Part shown: positions 8,030 through 20,149 of the stretch, piece after piece
How positions within the stretch are numbered: the stretch's first letter is position 1
How the letters are laid out: each line of letters begins with the position of its first letter
Source: Candidatus Thioglobus sp.
Lineage (GTDB): Bacteria; Pseudomonadota; Gammaproteobacteria; PS1; Pseudothioglobaceae
Assembly (NCBI GenBank): GCA_028345055.1
Contig: JAOMCO010000003.1
Location: 1-64,000, forward strand
Direction of reading: 5' to 3'
DNA: 64,000 nucleotides
The notes under the pieces: model-generated
Database searches by the model: none
What the model was told of the DNA's origin: nothing
What the model saw: only the letters and a program-made list of their open reading frames with translations
Position numbers and translations under genes: made by a program

Positions 8030-9343
8030 ATGTCACAGACTTGGGCCAAATGTTTAGACTCTCTAAAAGACGCACTTCCGCTGGGTGAGTATAGTGTTTG
8101 GGTTAAGCCCTTACAAGCATCTGAGAGAAATGAAACTCTCTACCTTAATGCTCCAAGCGCTTCTGCTCTTAAGTATATCCATAATCACAAAAGCCTCGAA
8201 TCAGCAATAGTTCTTGCTGTGTCAGAACAAGATCGAAAAATTAAGGTACGATTCGGGGTTGTAGAATCTAGAAAAAAAACAAACGCCCAGACCAAGCACC
8301 ACACAACCCCGCTTTTTCCTGAATACACTTTTGATAACTTGGTTTTAGGAACAGCAAACCAAGTGGCCGCTCTGGCTAGCAGGCAAATTGCCGAAAAGAT
8401 TGGCGCCTCTCCTTACAATCCTTTTATTATCTACGGTGAATCTGGCCTAGGAAAAACACATCTTATGCAGGCTGCAGGACACCTCGCTCTTGAAAAAAAT
8501 CCTAAAGCAAAAATAATCTATGTTCCTCTTATGGATTTTGTTAGAAATATTACAACAAGTCTTCGTCATAACACCATTGAAAATGTTAAGCTTTTTTATC
8601 AATCTGCTGACTTGTTATTGGTTGATGACATTCACCTTATTGCTGGGAAAGACAAATCTCAAGAAGAGTTTTTTCATGTATTTAATTTTCTTTTTAGCAC
8701 CAAAAAACAAATAATCTTTACTTGTGACCAGCCGCCAAAAAAAATAAAAGACCTCGAAAACCGATTAAAAACAAGGTTTTCACAGGGTCTGAACTTACAA
8801 CTTTCTCCTCCCGAACTAGAGATGAGGGCGGCTATATTATTAAAGAAGTCACAAAACCCACAAATTTCAATAAACCTAACTGAAGATGTTGCTTTGTTTA
8901 TTGCTAGCCATGTAATTTCAAATGTAAGGGATTTAGAGGGCGCCTTATTAAAACTTAAGGCTTTCGTAGACTTTTCTCAAATTGATCACTCTTTAATTTC
9001 AAAAGATGTTGTTGAGGGCGCGCTTGGTGATTTAATCAAGCCAAAAAAATTATTTATTGAGGTTAATGAGGTACAAAAAACAGTAAGTAAGTATTATGGT
9101 ATTACCGTATCTGACCTAGTTTCAAACTCTCGAAAACAGCACCTTGTTAAGGCTAGACAAATGGCTATATATTTATGTCATGAACTCACATCTTTGTCCT
9201 TATCAAAAATTGGTCAGAATTTTGGTAATCGTGATCACTCCACAGTGCTTTATTCTTGTGAAAAGCTCAAAGGACTAATTGAAACAAATAGAGAAATAAA
9301 AAACGACATAGAAAACATTAAAATTAAAATTACTAACTTATAA
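8030..9343 (+). CDS. dnaA: Chromosomal replication initiator DnaA
   Basis: DnaA binds oriC as an ATP-dependent oligomer and opens the origin. The 437-residue protein has the N-terminal oligomerisation domain I (about 1-75), an unusually short linker domain II (about 78-98), and an AAA+ domain III with Walker A GESGLGKT at 136-143 and Walker B LLLVDD at 195-200. Its DNA-binding domain IV ends in the signature GNRDHSTVLYSCEKL, which contacts DnaA boxes. It is slightly shorter than E. coli DnaA (467), mainly through the linker. It leads the dnaA-dnaN-recF-gyrB cluster. A TATACT -10-like hexamer lies only 8 bp before the ATG, so the 5' leader may be very short. Confidence 0.97.
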   Translation: MSQTWAKCLDSLKDALPLGEYSVWVKPLQASERNETLYLNAPSASALKYIHNHKSLESAIVLAVSEQDRKIKVRFGVVESRKKTNAQTKHHTTPLFPEYTFDNLVLGTANQVAALASRQIAEKIGASPYNPFIIYGESGLGKTHLMQAAGHLALEKNPKAKIIYVPLMDFVRNITTSLRHNTIENVKLFYQSADLLLVDDIHLIAGKDKSQEEFFHVFNFLFSTKKQIIFTCDQPPKKIKDLENRLKTRFSQGLNLQLSPPELEMRAAILLKKSQNPQISINLTEDVALFIASHVISNVRDLEGALLKLKAFVDFSQIDHSLISKDVVEGALGDLIKPKKLFIEVNEVQKTVSKYYGITVSDLVSNSRKQHLVKARQMAIYLCHELTSLSLSKIGQNFGNRDHSTVLYSCEKLKGLIETNREIKNDIENIKIKITNL

Positions 9344-9550
9344 ACAAAATAATTATTAGTTGTGTTGTTAGGAAGAAAGAAAACATTTTATAATTAGGAT
9401 AGTAACCAACAATTTAATAAATAATAAGTAAAGATATTAACAAAATAGTCACAACTTATCTTATTGATTTTATTTATTAAAAGAAAGAAACTAACATAAA
9501 AAGGCTAAGCTAATAATAACAATAATTAATTTAAATAAGAAAGAGAACTT
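9344..9550. other. AT-rich spacer between dnaA and dnaN; no clear origin signature
   Basis: About 207 bp, very AT-rich, with many short A/T tracts. This is a position where oriC sits in some bacteria. By eye I find no TTATNCACA consensus DnaA box on either strand; the nearest approximations are TAGTCACAA and TTGTGTTG. It presumably carries the dnaN promoter. I do not call an origin here. Confidence 0.4.
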
Positions 9551-10654
9551 ATGAACACAGAATTAAGCGTTGAAGAATTGATTGAGCCTCTACAGACTGT
9601 AATTGGTGTTGTAGAAAAAAAACAAACACTCCCTATACTTTCTCATGTGTTAATCCAGCTAGCTGAAAATACACTCACACTAACTACAACAGATATGGAG
9701 TTAGAAATAAGTGCCTCCTCTAAAATTAGAAGCAATACAGAGGTTACCTTTACAATTTATGCTAAGGATCTTATAGATATAGTTAGAAAACTTCCAGAAA
9801 AAACTCAGATAAAGTTCAAAATAGAAGAAGATAAAATATATTTAAATGCGAATAAAAATACTTTTGAACTAAATACATTTAATCACCTAGATTTCCCAGC
9901 TCTACCAAAAACACAAAATACTATAATTATAAAAATTGAGCAGGAAGCACTAAAAAAATTAATTGAAAATACAAGTTTCTCGATGGGAAACCAGGACATA
10001 AGGGCTTATTTAAATGGCCTATATTTTGAACTAAGTGCAGACTCACTGACTGTAGTAGCAACTGATGGGCATAGGTTGTCAATAGGTGAGGTCAATCAAA
10101 CCAATAATTTAGATGAAAGAAAGACCGTCATATTGCCAAGGAAAGCTGTTCTTGAACTCACAAAGCTTTTGAATAAAAGTTCGCAAGATATTGCAGAGAT
10201 TCACTTATCTGATAATTATTTTTCGCTTATTGAGAATAATACTAAAATTATCAGCCGCCTTATCGATGGTAATTTTCCTAACTACAAACAAGTTATGCCA
10301 ACTGATTTCAGTAATACAATCATTATTAATAGAGAGGATTTTTTATCAAGCCTTCAGCAAGCCTCCATATTTGTTGATGAGAGAACAAAGGGTGTAAAGC
10401 TTGTTTTTAGGGGCGATAAGTTAAGTATTTTTTCTCACTCGGAACGAGGAAGGGCTGAAACCCAAATCGAAGTTACCAAACAAGAAAAAGAACTTGAAAT
10501 AGCATTTAATATTCATTACTTAATTTCAGTTTTAGAGAAGCTTTCTTCACAAAGTGTCAATATGGTGATACCAGGTGGCGAGAATAAATCTTGTCTTCTA
10601 AGTGCTATAGATGATGAGAGTTACCAATATATTATTATGCCGATGAGAATCTAG
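9551..10654 (+). CDS. dnaN: DNA polymerase III sliding clamp (beta subunit)
   Basis: Forms the ring-shaped dimer that tethers polymerase III to DNA. The 367-residue length matches the E. coli clamp (366), with three repeated clamp folds. Family landmarks include KKQTLPILSHVL near the N terminus, ATDGHRLS in the middle domain, LIDGNFPNYKQVMP, and the C-terminal end YIIMPMRI, close to the canonical YVVMPMRL that forms the partner-binding pocket. It has a GAAAGAGAAC region before the ATG and is followed 12 bp later by recF. Confidence 0.97.
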   Translation: MNTELSVEELIEPLQTVIGVVEKKQTLPILSHVLIQLAENTLTLTTTDMELEISASSKIRSNTEVTFTIYAKDLIDIVRKLPEKTQIKFKIEEDKIYLNANKNTFELNTFNHLDFPALPKTQNTIIIKIEQEALKKLIENTSFSMGNQDIRAYLNGLYFELSADSLTVVATDGHRLSIGEVNQTNNLDERKTVILPRKAVLELTKLLNKSSQDIAEIHLSDNYFSLIENNTKIISRLIDGNFPNYKQVMPTDFSNTIIINREDFLSSLQQASIFVDERTKGVKLVFRGDKLSIFSHSERGRAETQIEVTKQEKELEIAFNIHYLISVLEKLSSQSVNMVIPGGENKSCLLSAIDDESYQYIIMPMRI

Positions 10655-10666
10655 ATATTTAGCCAA

Positions 10667-11752
10667 ATGGCAGCTCTCGAAAAGATCCATATTCTAAAGT
10701 TTAGGAACCTATCAGACCAATACTTTACTCCAGACAAGGCAACCAACCTAATACTTGGAAAAAATGGGCAGGGGAAAACAAACCTTATTGAATCTTTATA
10801 TTATTTAGGACATGGTAGATCCTTTAAGACTAAAAACCTTAAAGACATCGTCCCTTTCGACGATCATCAGATACAAATAACTGCTATTGTTGATGGACAG
10901 AAAATAAGCCTCAACAAAACACGAGATAAGAGCCAGGTTGTGGTTGATGGAAAGAAAATCTCAAGCAATAGTTTTTTAAGTCAGCTTTTGCCAATTCAAA
11001 TTATCTCTCCAGACCGAGGTTTCGTTGTTGGCGGAGTACCAAAACTTAAAAGGTCTTATCTTGACTGGGGGGTTTACCACGACAACGAAAATACCCTTAA
11101 AACATATGCGGCATTTAAAAAAACACTAAAAAACATCAACACCTTATTAAACAATGGTGAACAAACACAACTCGATGAGTGGCTAGTTTTTCTAGCCACT
11201 CTTTCGGTAGAAATCACAAAGGACCGCTTTGCTTATATAGCAAGCCTTTCAACGGTATTAAAAGAAAACAAATCTAAGGAGTTTGCCAGTCTAGTAGAGT
11301 CCCCTTTTGATTTTATATTTAAATTACAAACGGGATGGCCAAAGGAGATTGACCCACTTAATGAGCAAAAAATTATTTCATACCTACTTAATAGTAAGAA
11401 AACACTTATGAAGACAAAACACTTAAATTCTGGTCCACACCGCGCCAACATTGATTTTTCTTTGGATGGTCAGGGTGAAAACTATCTTTCAAGAGGTGAA
11501 CAAAAGAAAATGTCTTTTGTTTTTTGGATGCTTCAGGTTTTGGAGCTGGTTAAAAACAAAAAAAAACCAATTGTTCTTATTGATGACATCTCATCTGAAT
11601 TAGATGAGATAAAAATTAAATCAATCATAGATTTTTTGACTGATATAGAGGTCCAAATCTTTATGACAGACATAGGCAACAACAAACTACCTTTAAAGGA
11701 AGAAAAATCCACTAGTTTTAGCATTGAAAATGGTGTTATTACAAGGTTTTAA
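10667..11752 (+). CDS. recF: DNA replication/repair protein RecF
   Basis: RecF is an SMC-like ATPase that, with RecO and RecR, loads RecA at gapped DNA. The 361-residue product has Walker A GKNGQGKT at 31-38 after the typical IHILKFRNL start, and an ABC-type signature region SRGEQKKMSFVFWM. The Walker B/D-loop segment is LIDDISSELDE near the C terminus. Length agrees with the family (about 357). It sits 12 bp after dnaN with gyrB 100 bp downstream, the conserved order. Confidence 0.95.
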   Translation: MAALEKIHILKFRNLSDQYFTPDKATNLILGKNGQGKTNLIESLYYLGHGRSFKTKNLKDIVPFDDHQIQITAIVDGQKISLNKTRDKSQVVVDGKKISSNSFLSQLLPIQIISPDRGFVVGGVPKLKRSYLDWGVYHDNENTLKTYAAFKKTLKNINTLLNNGEQTQLDEWLVFLATLSVEITKDRFAYIASLSTVLKENKSKEFASLVESPFDFIFKLQTGWPKEIDPLNEQKIISYLLNSKKTLMKTKHLNSGPHRANIDFSLDGQGENYLSRGEQKKMSFVFWMLQVLELVKNKKKPIVLIDDISSELDEIKIKSIIDFLTDIEVQIFMTDIGNNKLPLKEEKSTSFSIENGVITRF

Positions 11753-11816
11753 GACCATTAAATAGTTTTTCTAAAAGGCTTGAAATATGTAGATGAATTA
11801 GTGCTAAAGTTATTAG

Positions 11817-14240
<2,424 letters not shown>

Positions 14241-14294
14241 TCTTTGTTCACCATCAACTTGAATCCAGCTAATTAGGGAAAGTAGTTTTATCTA

Positions 14295-16754
14295 CTAGTC
14301 TTTAACTACAATATTAATGATTTTATTTGGTACAACAATTACTTTAAGTATTTGTTTATTCATTGTGAACTTTTCAATCTTTTCATCACAAAGCGCGATT
14401 TTTTGAATAGCCTGATTATTTGAATCAAGAGGCGCCATTATTTTTGCTCTTAACTTTCCATTTACCTGGGCAATGATTTGAACATTTTCTTGAACCAGTG
14501 CTGATTCATCAACTTCTGGCCAGTTTGAATCTATTACTGCGCCCTCCCCACCTAACAAAAACCATAAGTGATGGCAAACGTGGGGCATAACAGGACTAAG
14601 GCATTTAACCATTATCTCGATAGCCTCCTGCTTAATAGCTGTGCCTTGTTCTGAGTTGTCTTTAAACCTAGAAATTGAATTATGCAATTCCATCATGGTC
14701 GCAATTGCAGTGTTGAAAGAGTGCCTTCTTCCAAAATCATCCCCTACTTTTTGGAGTGCTAAGTGAGTTTTTTGACGAACAGAACTTTGTTCTTCATTCA
14801 GATTTGAAAGGTCTATTTCAAAAATCTTTATCCCTACTTTTGAGTCTATAAATTCAGTAACAAGTCTAAAGAATTTATTAATAAATCTATGAGCACCTTC
14901 AATTCCAGAGTCAGACCATTCTAAGTCTTGTGTTGGAGGTGCTGCAAATAAAATAAAAAGCCGTGCAGTATCTGCACCATACTTTGAAATCATTTCTTGT
15001 GGGTCAACTGTATTCCCTTTTGATTTACTCATTTTTGCACCATCTTTCAAAACCATACCTTGGGTCAACAGGTTGGTAAATGGTTCGCCAGCTTTAACAA
15101 TACCCTCATCGCGCAGGAGTTTTGTAAAAAAACGAGAGTATAAAAGATGCAATATAGCATGTTCTATTCCACCTATGTACTGGTCTACAGGTAGCCAGTA
15201 ATTTGCCCTTTCATCTAAAATAGCTTCTTTTTGATCCACGCAGGTGTATCGAGCAAAATACCAGGAAGACTCAAAAAAGGTGTCAAAGGTATCTGTCTCC
15301 CTTTGTGCTTTACCATTACATTTTGGGCACTCAGTATTGACAAATTTTGGTAATTTTTTAAGGGGGGAACCCGCACCATCTATAGCGACATTTTCTGGCA
15401 GCCACACAGGGAGTTTATCAAGGTTTTCGGGCACATCACCGCATTTAGGACAGTTTATTATTGGTATAGGGCATCCCCAGTAGCGCTGCCTAGATACGCC
15501 CCAGTCGCGCAGACGATAGTTTATTTTTTCTTCTCCCAATGACAGGCTTGATAGTTTTTTACTGATAGCTTCAAAAGCTTCATCAAAACTAAGACCAGTA
15601 AATTCACCCGAGTTAATCAGAACACCTTTTTCAACATAGGCTTTGTTTGTTGTGTCTACATAACCACCTAAGTCTGAAATAACATCTAATATAGGTATAT
15701 CGTATTTTTTAGCAAACTCATAGTCTCTTTGGTCATGAGCAGGAACACTCATAACTGCGCCAGTCCCATATCCCATTAGGACAAAATTAGCAACCCAGAT
15801 TGATACCTCTTCTCCTGTAAGGGGGTGAATACACTTAATCCCAGAATCAATACCTTTCTTTTCCATAGTTTCAATGGCAGCTTCCGCTGTTTCCATTTTT
15901 TTACATTCATCAAGAAAAGCTTGGATTTTTTGGTTATTTTTTCCTGCTTCAATGGCAATAGGGTGTTCTGCAGCGATGGCTAGATAGGTAACACCAAAAA
16001 GCGTATCAGGCCTGGTTGTATAAACCATTAGAGAGCTTGATTCATCTATCTTAAAATTAATATCAAGGCCAACAGACTTTCCAATCCAGTTTGTTTGCAT
16101 GATTCTAACAGCATCTGGCCAACCATCAAGTTTTTGAATGTCTGCTAATAGCTCATCAGCATAATCTGTGATTTTCATGTACCACTGAGAAATTTCTTTC
16201 TTCTCAATAGGAGCACCTGAGCGCCAACCACAGCCCTCAACCACTTGCTCATTAGCCAAAACAGTTTGATCAACTGGATCCCAATTAACAATTGCCTTTT
16301 TCTTATAAACTAAGCCCTTTTTAAAAAGTTTTATAAAAAACCATTGTTCCCATTTGTAATACTCTGGATGACATGTTGCTAACTCTCTTGTCCAGTCATA
16401 ACCAAAGCCTAGCTCGATTAATTGTTCTTTCATGTGGCCGATGTTCTCATATGTCCAGCCGGCAGGCGGCACCTCATTTTTAATAGCTGCGTTTTCTGCT
16501 GGCAATCCAAAAGCATCCCAGCCAATTGGCTGCATTACGTTTTTACCAAGCATTTTTTGATGTCTAGAGATTACATCACCAATGCTATAATTACGAACAT
16601 GGCCCATATGCAGCCTTCCAGAAGGGTATGGCAACATAGATAGACAGTAGTATTTCTCTTTGGTTGGGTCTTCAGTTACAACAAATGAGTTATTTTTTTT
16701 CCAATAATCTTGAGCTTCTTTTTCAATCAGTTTGGCGTTATATTCTTGCTGCAT
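14295..16754 (-). CDS. leuS: Leucyl-tRNA synthetase
   Basis: Charges tRNA-Leu. The 819-residue class Ia synthetase carries the HIGH motif as HMGH at residues 49-52 and KMSKS near residue 574 ([12 protein letters not shown]). The CP1 editing domain lies in between (TTRPDTLFG and [19 protein letters not shown], including the conserved editing-site Asp). A zinc-ribbon-like insert with CPKCGD and CPKCNG pairs is visible around residues 435-485. It is slightly shorter than E. coli LeuS (860). It is transcribed toward gyrB; pyrD lies just upstream on the same strand. Confidence 0.97.
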   Translation of the reverse strand: MQQEYNAKLIEKEAQDYWKKNNSFVVTEDPTKEKYYCLSMLPYPSGRLHMGHVRNYSIGDVISRHQKMLGKNVMQPIGWDAFGLPAENAAIKNEVPPAGWTYENIGHMKEQLIELGFGYDWTRELATCHPEYYKWEQWFFIKLFKKGLVYKKKAIVNWDPVDQTVLANEQVVEGCGWRSGAPIEKKEISQWYMKITDYADELLADIQKLDGWPDAVRIMQTNWIGKSVGLDINFKIDESSSLMVYTTRPDTLFGVTYLAIAAEHPIAIEAGKNNQKIQAFLDECKKMETAEAAIETMEKKGIDSGIKCIHPLTGEEVSIWVANFVLMGYGTGAVMSVPAHDQRDYEFAKKYDIPILDVISDLGGYVDTTNKAYVEKGVLINSGEFTGLSFDEAFEAISKKLSSLSLGEEKINYRLRDWGVSRQRYWGCPIPIINCPKCGDVPENLDKLPVWLPENVAIDGAGSPLKKLPKFVNTECPKCNGKAQRETDTFDTFFESSWYFARYTCVDQKEAILDERANYWLPVDQYIGGIEHAILHLLYSRFFTKLLRDEGIVKAGEPFTNLLTQGMVLKDGAKMSKSKGNTVDPQEMISKYGADTARLFILFAAPPTQDLEWSDSGIEGAHRFINKFFRLVTEFIDSKVGIKIFEIDLSNLNEEQSSVRQKTHLALQKVGDDFGRRHSFNTAIATMMELHNSISRFKDNSEQGTAIKQEAIEIMVKCLSPVMPHVCHHLWFLLGGEGAVIDSNWPEVDESALVQENVQIIAQVNGKLRAKIMAPLDSNNQAIQKIALCDEKIEKFTMNKQILKVIVVPNKIINIVVKD

Positions 16755-16771
16755 TGTTTTTCTGTATTAAT

Positions 16772-17701
16772 TTAATTTAGACTCAGTGTGCCTACAAGAG
16801 CTCGAACATTTTTAAGCCCTTTTTTTTCTAAATAAGCACTTATTCCTTTATTAATCGTTTGACAAATAAGAGGATCATAGAATAATGCAGTTCCAATTCC
16901 CACTGTATCTGCGCCAGCAATTATAAACTCTATTGCATCCTCAGCGGTTACGATACCACCTTGTCCAATTATTGGTATGCCGTGTTTTTTGCTCACCTCG
17001 TAAACCTGGTGAACCTTAAGAAGCGCAATTGGCTTGATTGCAGGACCAGAAAGTCCTCCCTGGTTGTTACCTACAATTGGCCGCCTTCTTTCTATATCTA
17101 TAGCCATTCCCATAACTGTATTGATCACTGCCAGCCCATCACTTCCTGCATCAATACAGCGAAGAGCATTTGCAGCAATATCCGTTTGATTTGGGGATAG
17201 TTTTGTGATAATAGGTTTTTCCGTATTTTTACGGCATATTTCAACTACACGAAACGACATATCGGGATCGTTTCCAAAAGCAACACCACCCTCCTTTACA
17301 TTTGGGCATGAAATGTTGATTTCTATGGCATCAATGTCGGTGTCATCAAAGTGTTTTGCTATCTCTCCATATTCCTCAACACTTGATCCTGAAATATTAA
17401 TGATAAAACTAGTTTCACCTTTATCTAGTGTTGGCAAGATGTGATGAATAACATTCTTAGCTCCAGGGTTTTGAAGTCCAATCGCGTTTAGCATACCTTG
17501 AGGCGTTTCTGCAATTCTGTGAGCCTTGTTTCCAAGTCTTGGAGTTAATGTGGTTCCTTTTAAACAAACAGCGCCTACATCAGAATTAGAAAATCCTTTT
17601 ATTCGGGTGTATTCTTCACCAAAACCAACACATCCTGATAGCAAAATGATAGGGGAGTTTAGGGACATCCCACAAAAACTTGTTTTAAGATTATTTTGCA
17701 T
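16772..17701 (-). CDS. pyrD: Dihydroorotate dehydrogenase, class 1B-type catalytic subunit
   Basis: Oxidises dihydroorotate to orotate in pyrimidine synthesis. The 309-residue FMN barrel resembles the class 1B (PyrDB) group: SGCVGFGEEY near the N terminus, GMLNAIGLQNPG at 69-80, and NISCPNVKEGG with catalytic Cys132. Class 2 enzymes use Ser there. The phosphate-site GIGTALFYDP is near the end. Class 1B enzymes normally work with PyrK, an FAD/2Fe-2S subunit that uses NAD+. No pyrK is next to it or elsewhere in the window. Most gammaproteobacteria instead use a quinone-linked class 2 enzyme, so this is a notable family choice. It is divergent from bioD. Confidence 0.9.
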   Translation of the reverse strand: MQNNLKTSFCGMSLNSPIILLSGCVGFGEEYTRIKGFSNSDVGAVCLKGTTLTPRLGNKAHRIAETPQGMLNAIGLQNPGAKNVIHHILPTLDKGETSFIINISGSSVEEYGEIAKHFDDTDIDAIEINISCPNVKEGGVAFGNDPDMSFRVVEICRKNTEKPIITKLSPNQTDIAANALRCIDAGSDGLAVINTVMGMAIDIERRRPIVGNNQGGLSGPAIKPIALLKVHQVYEVSKKHGIPIIGQGGIVTAEDAIEFIIAGADTVGIGTALFYDPLICQTINKGISAYLEKKGLKNVRALVGTLSLN

Positions 17702-17760
17702 TGAAGATATTATACTTTTATGATAACTTGAAGGCTACTAAGTTGGTCTAAAATGTTGGT

Positions 17761-18402
17761 ATGAATGGAGTTTTTATCACTGGGAGTAATACAGAAGTTG
17801 GGAAAACAACTGTTTCTGTTGAAATAATTAAGTATCTAAGAAAAAAAAGAAAAATAATTGTAAGAAAGCCTGTTGAAACAGACTGTGACGTGGCTGATGG
17901 AATCTATGTCCCCAAAGATGCAACTAAGCTCAATGAGGCTTGTTCTTCTGGGGAGAGTTTGTCATTAGTTTGCCCTTTTCGCTATCAGCTTGAAGCCAGC
18001 CCAGAAGAAGCCAGCAATCATGAAGGAAAATCGTTAGAACTCAATGATCTTGTTAAAGCTTGCAAGTCAGGTGGAGACAAAAAGTTTGTTTTTGTTGAAG
18101 GTGCAGGAGGCTTTTATTCTCCAATTGCTAACAATTCACTTAACTCTGATCTAGCAGCAGAGCTTGGAATGCCTATAATCATTGTAGTTAAAGATGAGCT
18201 TGGAGCCATTGGTCAGGCATTACTTACCATCAACGCGGCAAAAAGCCAAAAATTAAAAATAGCCTGTGTTGTTCTGAATGAGATGTCAACAAATTATCTT
18301 TCTAATGCAGAAGCTTTACGGTCTTATACTGAGACCCCCATTGTTGAGTATTCGAATAATAGAGTTGAAGCTTTTTGCTTAGAGATAGATGGTTTAATTT
18401 AG
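17761..18402 (+). CDS. bioD: Dethiobiotin synthetase
   Basis: ATP-dependent closure of the ureido ring of biotin: diaminopelargonic acid plus CO2 gives dethiobiotin. The 213-residue P-loop protein starts with the family hallmark FITGSNTEVGKTTVS (P-loop 8-17) and has KPVETDCD, the FVEGAGGFYSPI switch region and the downstream NADE-like ADP-site region typical of BioD. No other bio gene is in the window, so biotin genes are scattered here. Its end overlaps the convergent sspB end by 9 bp. Confidence 0.92.
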   Translation: MNGVFITGSNTEVGKTTVSVEIIKYLRKKRKIIVRKPVETDCDVADGIYVPKDATKLNEACSSGESLSLVCPFRYQLEASPEEASNHEGKSLELNDLVKACKSGGDKKFVFVEGAGGFYSPIANNSLNSDLAAELGMPIIIVVKDELGAIGQALLTINAAKSQKLKIACVVLNEMSTNYLSNAEALRSYTETPIVEYSNNRVEAFCLEIDGLI

Positions 18403-18753
18403 AATTGTGAGGCTAGGTTTTTTACCTTTTTTTTCTGAGCCCTTTTTAGTGTTGTCAAACATCATACCCTCACCACTTTCTTGGGCATAAATTGACAATA
18501 CAGCATCACAAGGAACAATGATTTCGTGAGATTTTCCTTGAAATCTTGCTTTAAAGCTGATTGTTTCATTTGTAATATTACGATTAACAGCGGCTGAAGA
18601 ACTAATGTTTAAGACTATTTTTCCATTTGCATCAAGCTCTTTTGGAACAATAACCCCTGCAATTACAGTGTTGACAAGCAAATATGGCGTAAGGCTATTA
18701 TCTTCTATCCAGTCACAATAAGCACGAATAAGATAAGGAATAACTCCGGGCAT
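18394..18753 (-). CDS. sspB: ClpXP adaptor SspB
   Basis: SspB delivers ssrA-tagged polypeptides to the ClpXP protease. The 119-residue product has the compact substrate-binding domain (PYLIRAYCDWIEDNSLTPYLLV, then VPKELDANGKIVLNISSSAAVN) and a short linker. It ends in a basic tail where the ClpX-binding peptide lies (GKKPSLTILN), matching the Ser-Leu-(Arg/Thr)-(Val/Ile)-(Val/Leu)-K type end of the family. It is shorter than E. coli SspB (165) because the acidic linker is reduced. It lies 10 bp after sspA as in other gammaproteobacteria. Confidence 0.93.
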   Translation of the reverse strand: MPGVIPYLIRAYCDWIEDNSLTPYLLVNTVIAGVIVPKELDANGKIVLNISSSAAVNRNITNETISFKARFQGKSHEIIVPCDAVLSIYAQESGEGMMFDNTKKGSEKKGKKPSLTILN

Positions 18754-18763
18754 TTATAGCTAT

Positions 18764-19393
18764 TTAATTAAAGTCTTTTTCAGCAAAAGTAAGGCTATCG
18801 TGAAATCCTTCTTTTTCAAAAAGCCTATTTGCATAATCTTTAATAGGCTTAGCTTTATCGCCCAAGGATATTCCAAGAATATCTAGTCGCCAAAGTATAG
18901 GTGCTATACAAATATCAACGAGTGTCATGCTGTCACTCTTAAAGTAAGGCTTGTGAGCAAATAGAGGAAGAAGCTCAAGAAGGCTTCCATTGAGGCTTTT
19001 TCTTGCAGCAGCAGCTTGTTTTTTGTTGCCATTAAGAATTGTGTTAACAAGCTTATACCAGCAATTATCCGCTCTTGTAAATCGATATACTAAAAGCCTT
19101 TTTTCAGCTTTTTCAATTGGATCAACAGGCAAAAGTGGAGGAAATGGAAAGCGCTCATCAAGATACTCCATGATCACTGAAAGGTCATAGAGAACCATTC
19201 CTCTATCGAAAAGAGTAGGCAGGGATTCACAAGGATTCAGCTCTAATACCTCCTCTGGCATTTCATCAAAGCTAACCTCGACAACCTCCCTTTCAATTGA
19301 TTTATGAGCCATAATAAATCTTACCGCATGAGACTCTAGCTCTTGTGAGGCTGTATAAAGGGTTGTTGAGGCAGGATTAGGTTTTGATAGCAT
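18764..19393 (-). CDS. sspA: Stringent starvation protein A
   Basis: SspA is a glutathione-S-transferase-fold protein that binds RNA polymerase and affects stationary-phase and stress transcription. The 209-residue length matches E. coli (212). The thioredoxin-like N-terminal half includes ESLPTLFDRGMVLYDLSVIMEYLDERFPFPPLLP, with the Pro-Thr-Leu cis-proline and the Tyr/Asp/Ile segment that SspA uses instead of GST chemistry. The helical C-terminal half follows. It is placed between petC and sspB, the classical petABC-sspAB arrangement. Confidence 0.93.
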   Translation of the reverse strand: MLSKPNPASTTLYTASQELESHAVRFIMAHKSIEREVVEVSFDEMPEEVLELNPCESLPTLFDRGMVLYDLSVIMEYLDERFPFPPLLPVDPIEKAEKRLLVYRFTRADNCWYKLVNTILNGNKKQAAAARKSLNGSLLELLPLFAHKPYFKSDSMTLVDICIAPILWRLDILGISLGDKAKPIKDYANRLFEKEGFHDSLTFAEKDFN

Positions 19394-19465
19394 AGTTTTT
19401 TACCAGATTAAGTTAAATGAGTTTAGACATTAGGCTGAGGCATATTTCGAAGATTTTATCAGAAA

Positions 19466-20146
19466 TTAATCGCGAGGCCTCCAAACACCATACTTCACAT
19501 CTTTCCAATACTCTTTTTTAAGCATGTAAACGAGAATAAACAATATCCCCAAGAATAGCAACACCCATTTGCCAAGTTTTAAGCGAATTAGTTTTGCTGG
19601 TTCGCCAACATAATCCAAAAAGTTTGTGATATCCCGAACGCTATTATCAAACTCAGCTTCAGATTGATTCTCTCTAAGGGACCAAAGAACATCAGGCATT
19701 GATGCGTTTATTAGAACTTTATTATTTACACCAAAAATTCTAGACTCATCGGGATAAAAGCTTCGAAGGTAGGTATAAATCCAGTCTGTACCTTTTGACC
19801 TTGCAACTAACGACAAGTCGGGTGGAACTCCACCAAACCAATTTGAGGCGCCATCGTTTGGCATTGCTGTAGTAATTGCCTCACCAGTTTTTTTGCCAGC
19901 AAACATTAGGTTCTTAGCAACCTGTTCTTCACTAAGGCCTAGGTCTTTTGCAATTCGGTTATACCGCATAAAGCTTATAGAATGACAGCCTGAGCAGTAG
20001 TTCATAAAAAGCTTTGCTCCATTCTGTAATGAGGCTTCATCAAAAATATCAGTATTAGCATGATCTAAATGGACCTTACTTGCAGCAAAACTGTTAATAG
20101 AGAGTAAAGCAGCAAAAGTAACAATTATTTTGAGGGTTAAATTCAT
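19466..20146 (-). CDS. petC: Cytochrome bc1 complex, cytochrome c1
   Basis: Heme c subunit of complex III that passes electrons from the Rieske protein to soluble cytochrome c. The 226-residue product has an N-terminal signal (cleaved after about residue 22, SFA-AS), the heme motif C51-S-G-C54-H55, FMRYNRIAKDLG after it, and a single C-terminal anchor (about 195-212, KWVLLFLGILFILVYML). The Met ligand region ASMPDVLWSLRE is present. It is the third gene of petA-petB-petC, 3 bp after petB. Confidence 0.95.
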   Translation of the reverse strand: MNLTLKIIVTFAALLSINSFAASKVHLDHANTDIFDEASLQNGAKLFMNYCSGCHSISFMRYNRIAKDLGLSEEQVAKNLMFAGKKTGEAITTAMPNDGASNWFGGVPPDLSLVARSKGTDWIYTYLRSFYPDESRIFGVNNKVLINASMPDVLWSLRENQSEAEFDNSVRDITNFLDYVGEPAKLIRLKLGKWVLLFLGILFILVYMLKKEYWKDVKYGVWRPRD

Positions 20147-20149
20147 GCT

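Noticed and set aside
9344-9550. Replication origin between dnaA and dnaN
   Set aside because: AT-rich, but no DnaA box close to consensus on either strand; skew over the whole chromosome would be needed.
14241-14294. Terminator between gyrB and leuS
   Set aside because: Only a 5-bp AGTAG/CTACT stem without a proper T tract; too weak to call.
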